A stretch of 5,111 bases of DNA from an uncultured Saprospiraceae bacterium. GTDB taxonomy: Bacteria > Bacteroidota > Bacteroidia > Chitinophagales > Saprospiraceae. Below, one piece after another: positions 1 to 5,111 of this stretch (position 1 is the stretch's first letter; each line of letters opens with the position of its first letter). The position numbers and the translations under genes were made by a program. Under the pieces are notes generated by a model. The model made no database searches, was not told the DNA's origin, and saw only the letters and a list, made by a program, of their open reading frames with translations. The DNA is taken from the NCBI GenBank assembly GCA_937921525.1, contig CAKZUM010000113.1:1-5111 (forward strand). Reading direction: 5' to 3'.

Positions 1-1652
1 AAATTACCATTATCTATTTTATAAATAAGTCCTAACTGAGAGCTAGTATAAAGAACTTCTGGCCTAGCAGGATCAATGACACATTGCATACCGTCTCCTC
101 CCGTAATAATATCCCAATCTTCTCCATTGAAATAAAAAGTACTATTATCTTGATTACCGACTAATATATTTTTCCCGTTAGGCGAGCTACTTAAAGCATA
201 ATTTTGTGTAGTTACCAAACCATCATTTAAAGGCGTCCATTCTAAGCCCGTATATGGTTCTCGCCATACACCACCATCACTTCCCAAAAAGACTCTGTTT
301 GTAATTGGATTGTATTCTACTGCATGAAAATCTACATGAATGGCCCCTGCACCGCTATTATATCCTGCTATATATTCCCAGGTACTACCTCCATCTCTTG
401 TGCGGATCATTCCTGCGCCACCTAGATACATTTCATTTATATCTTTCGGATTAATCTGCATCGTCCAATCGTACCATCCTTGATATAACAAAACGTCATT
501 AATCGTCAAATTAGCTGAGCTTTCAGGATGAATAACTCGATCGGATGGCCCTGCTATCCTTGCAAAACTAGATCCGCTATTTGTAGATTTGTACAAACCA
601 TAAAATGCACTAGTTTCTCCCTCTGAGCAATATAAATACACCTGATTTGGAGCATCTGCACTCACGCCTAATTCAGCTCTGTTTATTGCATTTTTAGGAA
701 AAGGAAGTGATATTTCATCAAAAGTAATACCGTTATCGGTAGACTTATGAAAGCCAAAATTTCTTATATACTTCCCGACATCATGATCGAAGACCGCATC
801 ATAAGAGACGGCATAAACAGTGCTGTTATCACCTGGTTTAAAAACTATATCATAGATATTATGAGTGGGAATAGATTTGATTAATGTCCAATTTAGCCCT
901 CCATCTGTTGTACGGTATACCCCACAGCAAGTAGCAGCTAATATAGTATTGGAATCTTCCTTATCCATTATCAATTTATAAATTCGACTCAAAGTATTGA
1001 GTCCAAAAGCACTCCAAGTAGCACCTCCATCGGTTGACTTCAATACGCCATAAGAATGTACGGCGTAGTGATCCCTATCTCCTGTAGCCACATACATAGT
1101 CTGTGGATTCTTAGGGTCTATCAATATATCTGAAATTCCCAATCCTTCCCAACTGTCTGAGCTAGTAGTCCATGTTTGACCGTTATTCGTAGTGTGCCAG
1201 AGGCCACCTGATGGTGCGCCTACCCAATAATTAGTGGAATCTTGTGGATGGAAAGCAATACAATCAATTCTACCGATACCGCTAGAATTATAACCTCCTG
1301 GAGGAGAGAACGGGCCTAATTGTGACCAACTACCTGCGACTCTAGCATTTGGTCTCAGGTTTTTTCTATATCGAGCAAATCGACTCCAAGCTTGGGTGGG
1401 ATCATATTTGCCATATTTATCCATTCTGGGAACAATGAAATTTTCCCATCTTTTAAACTGCTTATAGCCATTGCCTCTTTCATACGTTCGGCTAGACCAA
1501 TCGTCTTCGAAGGATTGTTGAGCTTGACGAAAATCTGCATCATCATTTTTCATCAAATCTACCCAATTTTGTCCTTGCAATAGGGTACCCCATAAACAGA
1601 GTAATACTATATATATATACTTAAATCGAGAACTAAATCTCATGGGAATCAT
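1..1652 (-). CDS. Secreted Asp-box (BNR/VPS10-like) beta-propeller protein, C-terminus outside window
   Basis: I read one uninterrupted minus-strand frame of 550 codons from an ATG at 1652 to the window edge, with no stop. Residues 1-28 look like a signal peptide: basic MRFSSRFK, a hydrophobic stretch, then LLQGQ with likely cleavage near Q28. Residues 29-105 form a polar, aromatic-rich block (YERGNGYKQFKRWENFIVP at 57-75) that I recognise from large secreted Bacteroidota proteins. Six Asp-box motifs (S/T-x-D/N-x-G-x-x-W/F) follow at residues 154, 206, 248, 304, 356 and 418, which mark propeller blade turns. Later conserved landmarks are QGWYDW (391-396), HVDFH (439-443), GSDGGVW (457-463), GNQDNS (499-504) and GGDGM (518-522). 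Relatives are exported and usually end in a type IX secretion sorting domain, which would lie outside this window. Enzymatic activity cannot be inferred; Asp-boxes occur in sialidases, sortilin-like and photosystem-assembly propellers. A second in-frame ATG at 1643 gives an equally good signal peptide. No Shine-Dalgarno sequence and no good promoter is visible upstream. Confidence 0.88.
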   Translation of the reverse strand, partial: MIPMRFSSRFKYIYIVLLCLWGTLLQGQNWVDLMKNDDADFRQAQQSFEDDWSSRTYERGNGYKQFKRWENFIVPRMDKYGKYDPTQAWSRFARYRKNLRPNARVAGSWSQLGPFSPPGGYNSSGIGRIDCIAFHPQDSTNYWVGAPSGGLWHTTNNGQTWTTSSDSWEGLGISDILIDPKNPQTMYVATGDRDHYAVHSYGVLKSTDGGATWSAFGLNTLSRIYKLIMDKEDSNTILAATCCGVYRTTDGGLNWTLIKSIPTHNIYDIVFKPGDNSTVYAVSYDAVFDHDVGKYIRNFGFHKSTDNGITFDEISLPFPKNAINRAELGVSADAPNQVYLYCSEGETSAFYGLYKSTNSGSSFARIAGPSDRVIHPESSANLTINDVLLYQGWYDWTMQINPKDINEMYLGGAGMIRTRDGGSTWEYIAGYNSGAGAIHVDFHAVEYNPITNRVFLGSDGGVWREPYTGLEWTPLNDGLVTTQNYALSSSPNGKNILVGNQDNSTFYFNGEDWDIITGGDGMQCVIDPARPEVLYTSSQLGLIYKIDNGN

Positions 1653-1821
1653 GGTATTTTTAAAGCATTTGATTGGGAGTTCAAATGTTTTATATAAAAA
1701 ATTTGCTGTATAAATAGGAGATAGATACTTAACGGATCAACTACATGGATCCTTTGCTAAAAAGCAATTAATTAAGAGGAGGTGATAATATAAGGTTGTG
1801 AAAACAGGAATGCCGATACGT

Positions 1822-1857
1822 AGGCGGAAGCCTCTAAATACACTTTGGTTGTATTTA
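1822..1857. other. Two adjacent short hairpins in a GC-richer intergenic island
   Basis: The first hairpin has arms AGGC (1822-1825) and GCCT (1830-1833) around a GGAA loop, a GNRA-type tetraloop when read as plus-strand RNA. The second starts one base after position 1834 and has perfect 8-bp arms TAAATACA (1835-1842) and TGTATTTA (1850-1857) with a 7-base loop. Both lie in the only locally GC-richer patch of the gap, just downstream of a long anti-Shine-Dalgarno match. This could be part of a small structured RNA, a dispersed intergenic repeat or a chance arrangement. The strand is undecided, although the GNRA loop favours plus. There is no poly-T tract directly after either stem, so I do not call an intrinsic terminator. 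Confidence 0.35.
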
Positions 1858-2037
1858 AGTAATTTATGTCCTTTATAGAAGAAAGTAAAGTATAATTTTA
1901 CTTATTCGATATTTTGCTATAAATAAGACAAATGGGGAAGGTAATTAGACGTTTCTTATACATGCATTAGGGGAGGACATGTTTTATGTACTGGCATTTG
2001 TTTATTCTACTTTCCTATTACTAGGACTAAAGATTTA

Positions 2038-2059
2038 TATAAAATAAAATTATTTTATA
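2038..2059 (-). terminator. Possible weak terminator-like hairpin downstream of the LysE gene
   Basis: A perfect 9-bp inverted repeat, TATAAAATA (2038-2046) and TATTTTATA (2051-2059), surrounds a 4-base loop and sits about 10 bases past the stop codon of the LysE-family gene. Its position fits a transcript end for the lipA-lysE unit. The stem is made only of A-T pairs and is not followed by a clean T run on the minus strand, so it would be a poor intrinsic terminator and may be only an accident of AT-rich sequence. Confidence 0.3.
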
Positions 2060-2068
2060 ATTTCCTTA

Positions 2069-2698
2069 TTAAAGTAAGCCCCAAGAAACTCTCGCAATCA
2101 TAGTTATTCCGAACAAGAACAATGCCATGCCTGAAATTCTGCGCATAATAGCTATATGAATAGGCTTTAATTTTTTGCTAATCTGCTCTGCCAATACCAA
2201 CTTTAAACTATCTGTTAAAATAATAACGCCTAATATGCCTCCGAAAAATAATACGCTATTTACGGAATAAAAGGATTCTTCTACTACGAAAGAAGTGATG
2301 ACACTTGTCCAAAAAATAACCGTAAAAGGGTTGATCGTATTGATGAGGAAGCCATTAAGTCCCAGCTTCCATCTGGAAGATATTAAATCGAAATGAGAAG
2401 TGTCTATGCTAGTAGGACGAGAAATGAACATACTTACACCTACTATGATGAGTACGAAACCTCCCAACACACCTACTATAGGTGTAAACAATGGGGATTC
2501 TATTAATTGACTTATTTGGCTAATCCCTAGCCCTATACCAACTAAAAACAAAATATCACTCAACCATATTCCCAAAGCTACCCATATGCCTGCCTTAATA
2601 CCTTGCTCTATACTCACCTGTATCAATGCGAATAGTAAAGGCCCAACCAATATACTTAGCGCTAAGCCTAATAATATTCCATTCCAAAGGTGCATCAT
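2069..2698 (-). CDS. LysE/RhtB-family translocator (small-molecule exporter)
   Basis: This 209-residue protein, a usual length for the family, has about six hydrophobic segments (roughly residues 5-27, 36-60, 72-93, 115-137, 147-169 and 186-207), as expected of an inner-membrane LysE-superfamily exporter. The N-terminal segment carries the family pattern: small residues followed by GP at 19-20, then spaced glycines G33, G37 and G43 and an acidic D48 in helix 2. The segment GFLINTINPFTVIFW (116-130) matches the second family signature around N-P. Known members export basic or neutral amino acids, homoserine lactones and similar compounds; the substrate here cannot be read from sequence. The start is MM at 2698/2695, with no Shine-Dalgarno sequence. 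The gene begins 36 bp after the lipA stop on the same strand with no terminator between them, so it is probably co-transcribed with lipA. A direct functional link to lipoate synthesis is not implied. Confidence 0.88.
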   Translation of the reverse strand: MMHLWNGILLGLALSILVGPLLFALIQVSIEQGIKAGIWVALGIWLSDILFLVGIGLGISQISQLIESPLFTPIVGVLGGFVLIIVGVSMFISRPTSIDTSHFDLISSRWKLGLNGFLINTINPFTVIFWTSVITSFVVEESFYSVNSVLFFGGILGVIILTDSLKLVLAEQISKKLKPIHIAIMRRISGMALFLFGITMIARVSWGLL

Positions 2699-2734
2699 GG
2701 TGGTAAATAATTGATTCTTTAATTATATAATCAA

Positions 2735-3607
2735 TTACAAATGTCGTTCCGCATGGTAGGAGGAACGAACAAGGGGACCACTTTCAACAAAGTCTAACCC
2801 AATCTCTAAGCCAATAGCTTTATATTCAGCAAATTTTTCTGGACGAACAAAATATTCTACCGCTAAATGCATTTTGGTAGGTTGTAGATACTGCCCTATC
2901 GTTACTACATCGCAGCCATGATCGTATAGATCTTGCATCGTTTTAATAACTTCCTCATCTGTCTCCCCTAAACCGACCATAAAGCCAGATTTTGTCCGTT
3001 TACCGAAATCTTTTATTCGTTGAATCTGCTCCAAACTTCTTTTGTATTTCGCTTGCGGTCTAACTTTTCTATAGAGTCTTTCTACTGTTTCCATGTTATG
3101 AGACACCACTTCTTGTCCACCGCTAATCATTCGTTCAAGTGCCGTCCAATTCGCTTTGACATCAGGAATTAAGGTTTCTATGGTAGTTGTAGGAGATGCC
3201 TCCTTTACTTGCACGACTGTTTGATACCATATCTCTGCCCCTCTGTCTTTTAGCTCATCTCGATTAACAGAAGTAATGACCGCATGTTTGACTTCCATCA
3301 ATTTTACAGCTTCTGCCACTCTTCTTGGTTCATCTTCATCGTATTCTGGTGGCCTACCTGTCTTTACGGCACAGAAAGAGCAAGATCGGGTACATACATT
3401 TCCCAAGATCATAAAAGTAGCGGTGCCTGCCCCCCAACACTCACCCATGTTTGGACAACTACCACTTTGACAAATAGTATTTAAGTTATATTTATCAACT
3501 AAATTTCTTACTTTTTTAAACTCTTGACCTATAGGTAATTTTACCCTCAGCCAATCTGGTTTTCTTTTTCTAGGTTCCTTTTCTTGTACTATAGGTAAAT
3601 CTATCAT
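2735..3607 (-). CDS. lipA: Lipoyl synthase (radical SAM enzyme)
   Basis: LipA inserts two sulfur atoms at C6 and C8 of an octanoyl group bound to a lipoyl-dependent enzyme subunit or H protein, the last step of cytosolic lipoyl cofactor synthesis. The 290-residue length is normal. All hallmarks are present. Cysteines 46, 51 and 57 (CX4CX5C) hold the auxiliary 4Fe-4S cluster that is the sulfur source. Cysteines 72, 76 and 79 (CX3CX2C, in CTRSCSFC) bind the radical SAM cluster. RSSYHA at 281-286 supplies the serine ligand of the auxiliary cluster. Other conserved blocks are GECWG (55-59), ITSVNRDEL (111-119; many proteobacterial enzymes have SVDRDDL), the SHN at 169-171, GFMVGLGE (208-215), and TIGQYLQPT (236-244). 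The ATG at 3607 has no Shine-Dalgarno sequence. Downstream lies the LysE-family gene after 36 bp. No octanoyltransferase gene (lipB) is visible nearby. Confidence 0.98.
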   Translation of the reverse strand: MIDLPIVQEKEPRKRKPDWLRVKLPIGQEFKKVRNLVDKYNLNTICQSGSCPNMGECWGAGTATFMILGNVCTRSCSFCAVKTGRPPEYDEDEPRRVAEAVKLMEVKHAVITSVNRDELKDRGAEIWYQTVVQVKEASPTTTIETLIPDVKANWTALERMISGGQEVVSHNMETVERLYRKVRPQAKYKRSLEQIQRIKDFGKRTKSGFMVGLGETDEEVIKTMQDLYDHGCDVVTIGQYLQPTKMHLAVEYFVRPEKFAEYKAIGLEIGLDFVESGPLVRSSYHAERHL

Positions 3608-3748
3608 TGTCGTTTTATCAGCGAAAAGTTACTTAAAGCATTTGATGTATTATTTCATCATTTCTTAAACAACTTCCATATTAAAATAGGCAACAAAGGT
3701 AGCCAAGATATTTTTATAATCGAACACTTTCCAATAGCATCTAATTAG
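3608..3748. other. Intergenic gap upstream of lipA
   Basis: These 141 bp separate the stop codon of the barrel-like gene from the lipA start. The gap holds an 8-bp palindrome CTAATTAG (3741-3748) directly after the upstream stop codon and a minus-strand TAnnTTTG match (listed separately). No convincing terminator hairpin is present, so read-through from the upstream gene into lipA is possible. Confidence 0.5.
3694..3701 (-). promoter_or_regulatory. Candidate Bacteroidota -7 promoter box for lipA
   Basis: The minus strand reads TACCTTTG, a full match to the Bacteroidota consensus TAnnTTTG. It lies 87 bases upstream of the lipA start and would give a leader of about 80 nt. No TTG is found at the expected -33 spacing; only a TTCG sits nearby. 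The call therefore rests on a single 8-base pattern with six defined positions. Confidence 0.35.
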
Positions 3749-4543
3749 CTACCACCGCTTCCCAAATTGCATTGACACAAAAAGGTTTAGAAAAAATGGT
3801 TGGTTCTTGGCACCATCAAAAGAATCTTCTACCAAAATAGGAACTTTTTTAAAGTAGAAATCTCCCATAATACCAACATCCATTGCTTTTACATATTCAT
3901 CAAAAGCCCCCCAAGCAAAATGTAATGCTAACTTAAATTGTCCACCAGGAATAACACCTATCTCCGTAATACCTCTGCTGAAAGACGCTGCTCCCTGTAT
4001 CTTGTTAATATCAAGGAAGGCATCATGATTCTCTTGAGAATATTTTTCTTCGGTTTGGACAGAATCAAATGCTTTATTTAAAATAAGGTAATATGGCTTA
4101 GTAATTCCGATTGAAGGACCAACCTCCCACATGTACCCTATCGCTACTCCTTTCCGAAGTGCCTTATCTGTCAATAATCTTTTTTCTCCCCATCCACCTC
4201 TTAGTGCAAGGAAGCTATTCTGCTTCCCAAAAATAAATGCACGCCCACCGAATCTTCTAGAAAATTGATCATTCTGTTTATACTCTCTCGGATGTTTTAA
4301 AGAACCAATTTCAACGTGATAAAAACGAGTTCTATGATAAGAAACGATTTTTCCAAAGTTAGCTGCCACAGATAGCCCCCTGACTGTATTTACTCTGAAA
4401 TCAAAAGCTAATTCTTTGAAATAAAGAACTCCTTTACTAGTATTTTCTGTCTGTCTTGGCTGAATAGTGATTTGTGCTACTAAGAAAGTAGTAGTCAAAC
4501 AGGTAAGTAAAAAAAATAAGTTTAGCTTTTTCATAAGTTTCAT
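3749..4543 (-). CDS. Secreted protein, probable outer-membrane beta-barrel, function unknown
   Basis: This 264-residue protein belongs to no family whose function I can name. Residues 1-24 are a clear signal peptide (MKLMKK, a hydrophobic core, then FLVAQ with likely cleavage near A23/Q24). The mature part alternates hydrophobic and polar residues in many short stretches separated by charged turns, for example VLYFKELAFDFRVNT (39-53), LSVAANFGKIVSYH (57-70), FLALRGGWGEKRL (111-123), VAIGYMWEVGPSIGI (133-147), FKLALHFAWGAF (203-214) and MDVGIMGDFYFKKVP (221-235). The last strand, FFLNLFVSMQFGKRW (250-264), ends in tryptophan, a typical beta-barrel signal for outer-membrane insertion. Cys15 in the signal peptide is preceded by LLT, not a good lipobox, so a lipoprotein is unlikely. 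The start at 4543 could instead be Met4 at 4534. It stands apart from both neighbours and probably has its own promoter. A periplasmic beta-sheet protein is the alternative. Confidence 0.75.
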   Translation of the reverse strand: MKLMKKLNLFFLLTCLTTTFLVAQITIQPRQTENTSKGVLYFKELAFDFRVNTVRGLSVAANFGKIVSYHRTRFYHVEIGSLKHPREYKQNDQFSRRFGGRAFIFGKQNSFLALRGGWGEKRLLTDKALRKGVAIGYMWEVGPSIGITKPYYLILNKAFDSVQTEEKYSQENHDAFLDINKIQGAASFSRGITEIGVIPGGQFKLALHFAWGAFDEYVKAMDVGIMGDFYFKKVPILVEDSFDGAKNQPFFLNLFVSMQFGKRW

Positions 4544-4588
4544 TTATGCAAAAAACAAGGTACACCTGAATTTGTTTATGTTCGCTTA

Positions 4589-4618
4589 AGAATGAAATAA
4601 ATAAGTATGCTTCATTCT
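4589..4618 (-). repeat. Inverted repeat in the leader of the barrel-like gene
   Basis: Arms AGAATGAA (4589-4596) and TTCATTCT (4611-4618) are perfect reverse complements around a 14-base loop. If transcription starts a few bases past the -7-like box at 4624-4631, the hairpin would fall at the very 5' end of the mRNA. It could stabilise the messenger or serve as a protein-binding site. It could also be chance in AT-rich DNA. Confidence 0.35.
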
Positions 4619-4623
4619 CTAAC

Positions 4624-4631
4624 CAAATATA
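4624..4631 (-). promoter_or_regulatory. Candidate Bacteroidota -7 promoter box for the barrel-like gene
   Basis: The minus strand reads TATATTTG, matching TAnnTTTG, 81 bases upstream of the start codon of the barrel-like gene. As at lipA, no clear TTG is present at the -33 position. The similar distance to the start codon at both genes (81 and 87 bases) gives slight extra support. Confidence 0.35.
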
Positions 4632-4873
4632 TGAAAAATAAGGCGTTTATGACAGTAGGAAGGGAGGTTCTCCTTGACTTATTAGATTAAAAGTTCTAAT
4701 AGTTCGTAAATAGGACTTTATTGGAGAAGATTAATGCGATTTGGGATAGGTAAAATGTAGGAAGCAATAGACTTAATTCTGAATGGAGAATGCCTGTAAA
4801 ACGTTGACAATCAAGACTCGATTTTCGCTATACAACAAAGATTGGAATAAACACTTAATGGATAGAGAAAATA

Positions 4874-5111
4874 TTAGCCTTGTTTATAAGTCTTTAATAG
4901 TCTCCAATTAATAACATGTGAAATAGCGATCAATATTCCTCCAATAACAATTGGAATTACTTCGTACATACTTCCATGTCCTGCAATTCGACTGATAAAT
5001 AATAAGAAAAAACCTACAGCAGCTATTTGTAGTGGCTTCGCATTAGCATGCTTTTTCTTGTAAGTTGGATATAGAGAAAGCAATGCCAGCACAATACTAA
5101 TGACAATAAAG
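4874..5111 (-). CDS. MerC-domain membrane protein, N-terminus outside window
   Basis: The frame is open from the window edge to a TAA at 4874, giving the last 78 residues. The first residues visible (FIVISI) continue upstream without a start, so the GTG at 5092 is an internal valine, not the start. Three hydrophobic segments are visible: one at the edge (FIVISIVLALLSLYP), QIAAVGFFLLFISRIAG and MYEVIPIVIGGILIAISHVI, followed by the short basic tail NWRLLKTYKQG. A last helix ending in a small-H-x-x-NWRL pattern is what I know from MerC-domain proteins, which are four-helix inner-membrane proteins named after the mercuric-ion transporter of mer operons. Many Bacteroidota carry such proteins away from any mer genes. 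No cysteine occurs in the visible part, and no merR, merA, merT or merP lies in the window, so mercury transport is doubtful. Confidence 0.62.
   Translation of the reverse strand, partial: FIVISIVLALLSLYPTYKKKHANAKPLQIAAVGFFLLFISRIAGHGSMYEVIPIVIGGILIAISHVINWRLLKTYKQG

Larger units (their letters stand above)
1653..2068. other. Intergenic gap of 416 bp between the LysE gene and the propeller gene
   Basis: No gene of normal size is present on either strand. The stretch is A+T-rich apart from a GC-richer island at about 1777-1834. From low to high coordinates it holds the leader of the propeller gene, an extended Shine-Dalgarno-like sequence (AGGAGGTGAT, 1777-1786, plus strand), two neighbouring hairpins (1822-1833 and 1835-1857), a weak 6-bp inverted repeat (1901-1906 with 1922-1927), a 22-codon hydrophobic plus-strand reading frame (1979-2047) and an AT-only hairpin (2038-2059). 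No perfect TAnnTTTG box was found on the minus strand, so the promoter of the propeller gene is not identified. The closest is AACATTTG, with one mismatch, at 1682-1689. Confidence 0.7.
4544..4873. other. Intergenic gap of 330 bp between the MerC-like gene and the barrel-like gene
   Basis: I see no gene here on either strand. It contains a minus-strand -7-like box (4624-4631), a perfect 8-bp inverted repeat (4589-4596 with 4611-4618) and a further 9-bp repeat with one G-T pair (4690-4698 with 4711-4719). The rest is featureless AT-rich DNA. No convincing terminator for the MerC-like gene was found. Confidence 0.6.

Noticed and set aside
1392..1583. 63-codon plus-strand reading frame, and a 63-codon minus-strand frame at 1355-1546
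   Set aside because: Both lie inside the N-terminal coding part of the propeller gene in other frames. That gene's own frame shows a signal peptide and recognisable motifs.
1777..1786. Remnant of the 16S rRNA 3' end on the minus strand (ATCACCTCCT)
   Set aside because: Only about ten bases match and the flanks do not resemble the 16S helix 45 region, so it is not an rRNA fragment.
3276..3484. Two overlapping plus-strand frames of 64 and 66 codons
   Set aside because: They are antisense to the iron-sulfur region of lipA, whose coding is beyond doubt, and they show no protein features of their own.
1660..3646. Identical 14-mer TTAAAGCATTTGAT at 1660-1673 and 3633-3646, upstream of the propeller gene and lipA
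   Set aside because: The core AAAGCATTTGAT also occurs inside the coding sequence of the barrel-like gene (about 4065-4076, opposite strand), and distances to the start codons differ (8 and 26 bases). Chance in AT-rich DNA is the simpler reading, so no shared operator is claimed.
4497..4502. Lipobox in the barrel-like protein (Cys15)
   Set aside because: The residue before the cysteine is threonine, not Gly, Ala or Ser, and the hydrophobic stretch continues to a better signal peptidase I site at A23/Q24.
4690..4719. Terminator for the MerC-like gene
   Set aside because: The repeat pairs fully only as plus-strand RNA through a G-U pair. On the minus strand it has a C-A mismatch, and it lies about 155 bases past the gene's stop.
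1..5111. Mobile element, CRISPR array, toxin-antitoxin or defence system
   Set aside because: No transposase, integrase, nuclease or regularly spaced repeat is seen on either strand, and all sizeable frames are assigned to ordinary chromosomal genes.

Overview
The window looks like ordinary chromosome from a low-GC member of the Bacteroidota, possibly of the Saprospiria type; the genus cannot be settled from 5 kb. The reasons are: strongly A+T-rich DNA; start codons with no Shine-Dalgarno sequence in front of any of the four genes whose start is visible; two upstream boxes matching the Bacteroidota -7 element TAnnTTTG; a large secreted Asp-box beta-propeller protein with an N-terminal block typical of this phylum; and a small outer-membrane-type protein ending in an aromatic residue.

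All five recognisable genes lie on the minus strand, so transcription runs from high to low coordinates. In that order they are: (1) the C-terminal part of a MerC-domain membrane protein, whose start is beyond position 5111; (2) a gap of about 330 bp with a candidate promoter and a leader hairpin; (3) a 264-residue secreted protein, probably an outer-membrane beta-barrel of unknown function; (4) a 141-bp gap with a second -7-like box; (5) lipA, lipoyl synthase, with both iron-sulfur motifs and the RSSY serines intact; (6) a LysE/RhtB-family exporter 36 bp downstream of lipA, probably co-transcribed with it; (7) a gap of about 416 bp; (8) the first 550 residues of the secreted Asp-box propeller protein, whose C-terminus lies beyond position 1. 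This last gene fills the first third of the window.

The genes do not form one obvious pathway. LipA is a housekeeping enzyme of lipoyl cofactor biosynthesis. The LysE protein is a general small-molecule exporter. The MerC-like protein, the barrel-like protein and the propeller protein belong to the cell envelope or the secreted fraction. I see no tRNA, rRNA, CRISPR array, insertion sequence, integrase or defence gene.

The least explained DNA is the gap at 1653-2068. It holds a small GC-richer island with an extended anti-Shine-Dalgarno match and two adjacent hairpins, a tiny hydrophobic reading frame on the plus strand, and an AT-only hairpin just after the LysE gene. These are worth a check but none is strong enough to call as a gene.
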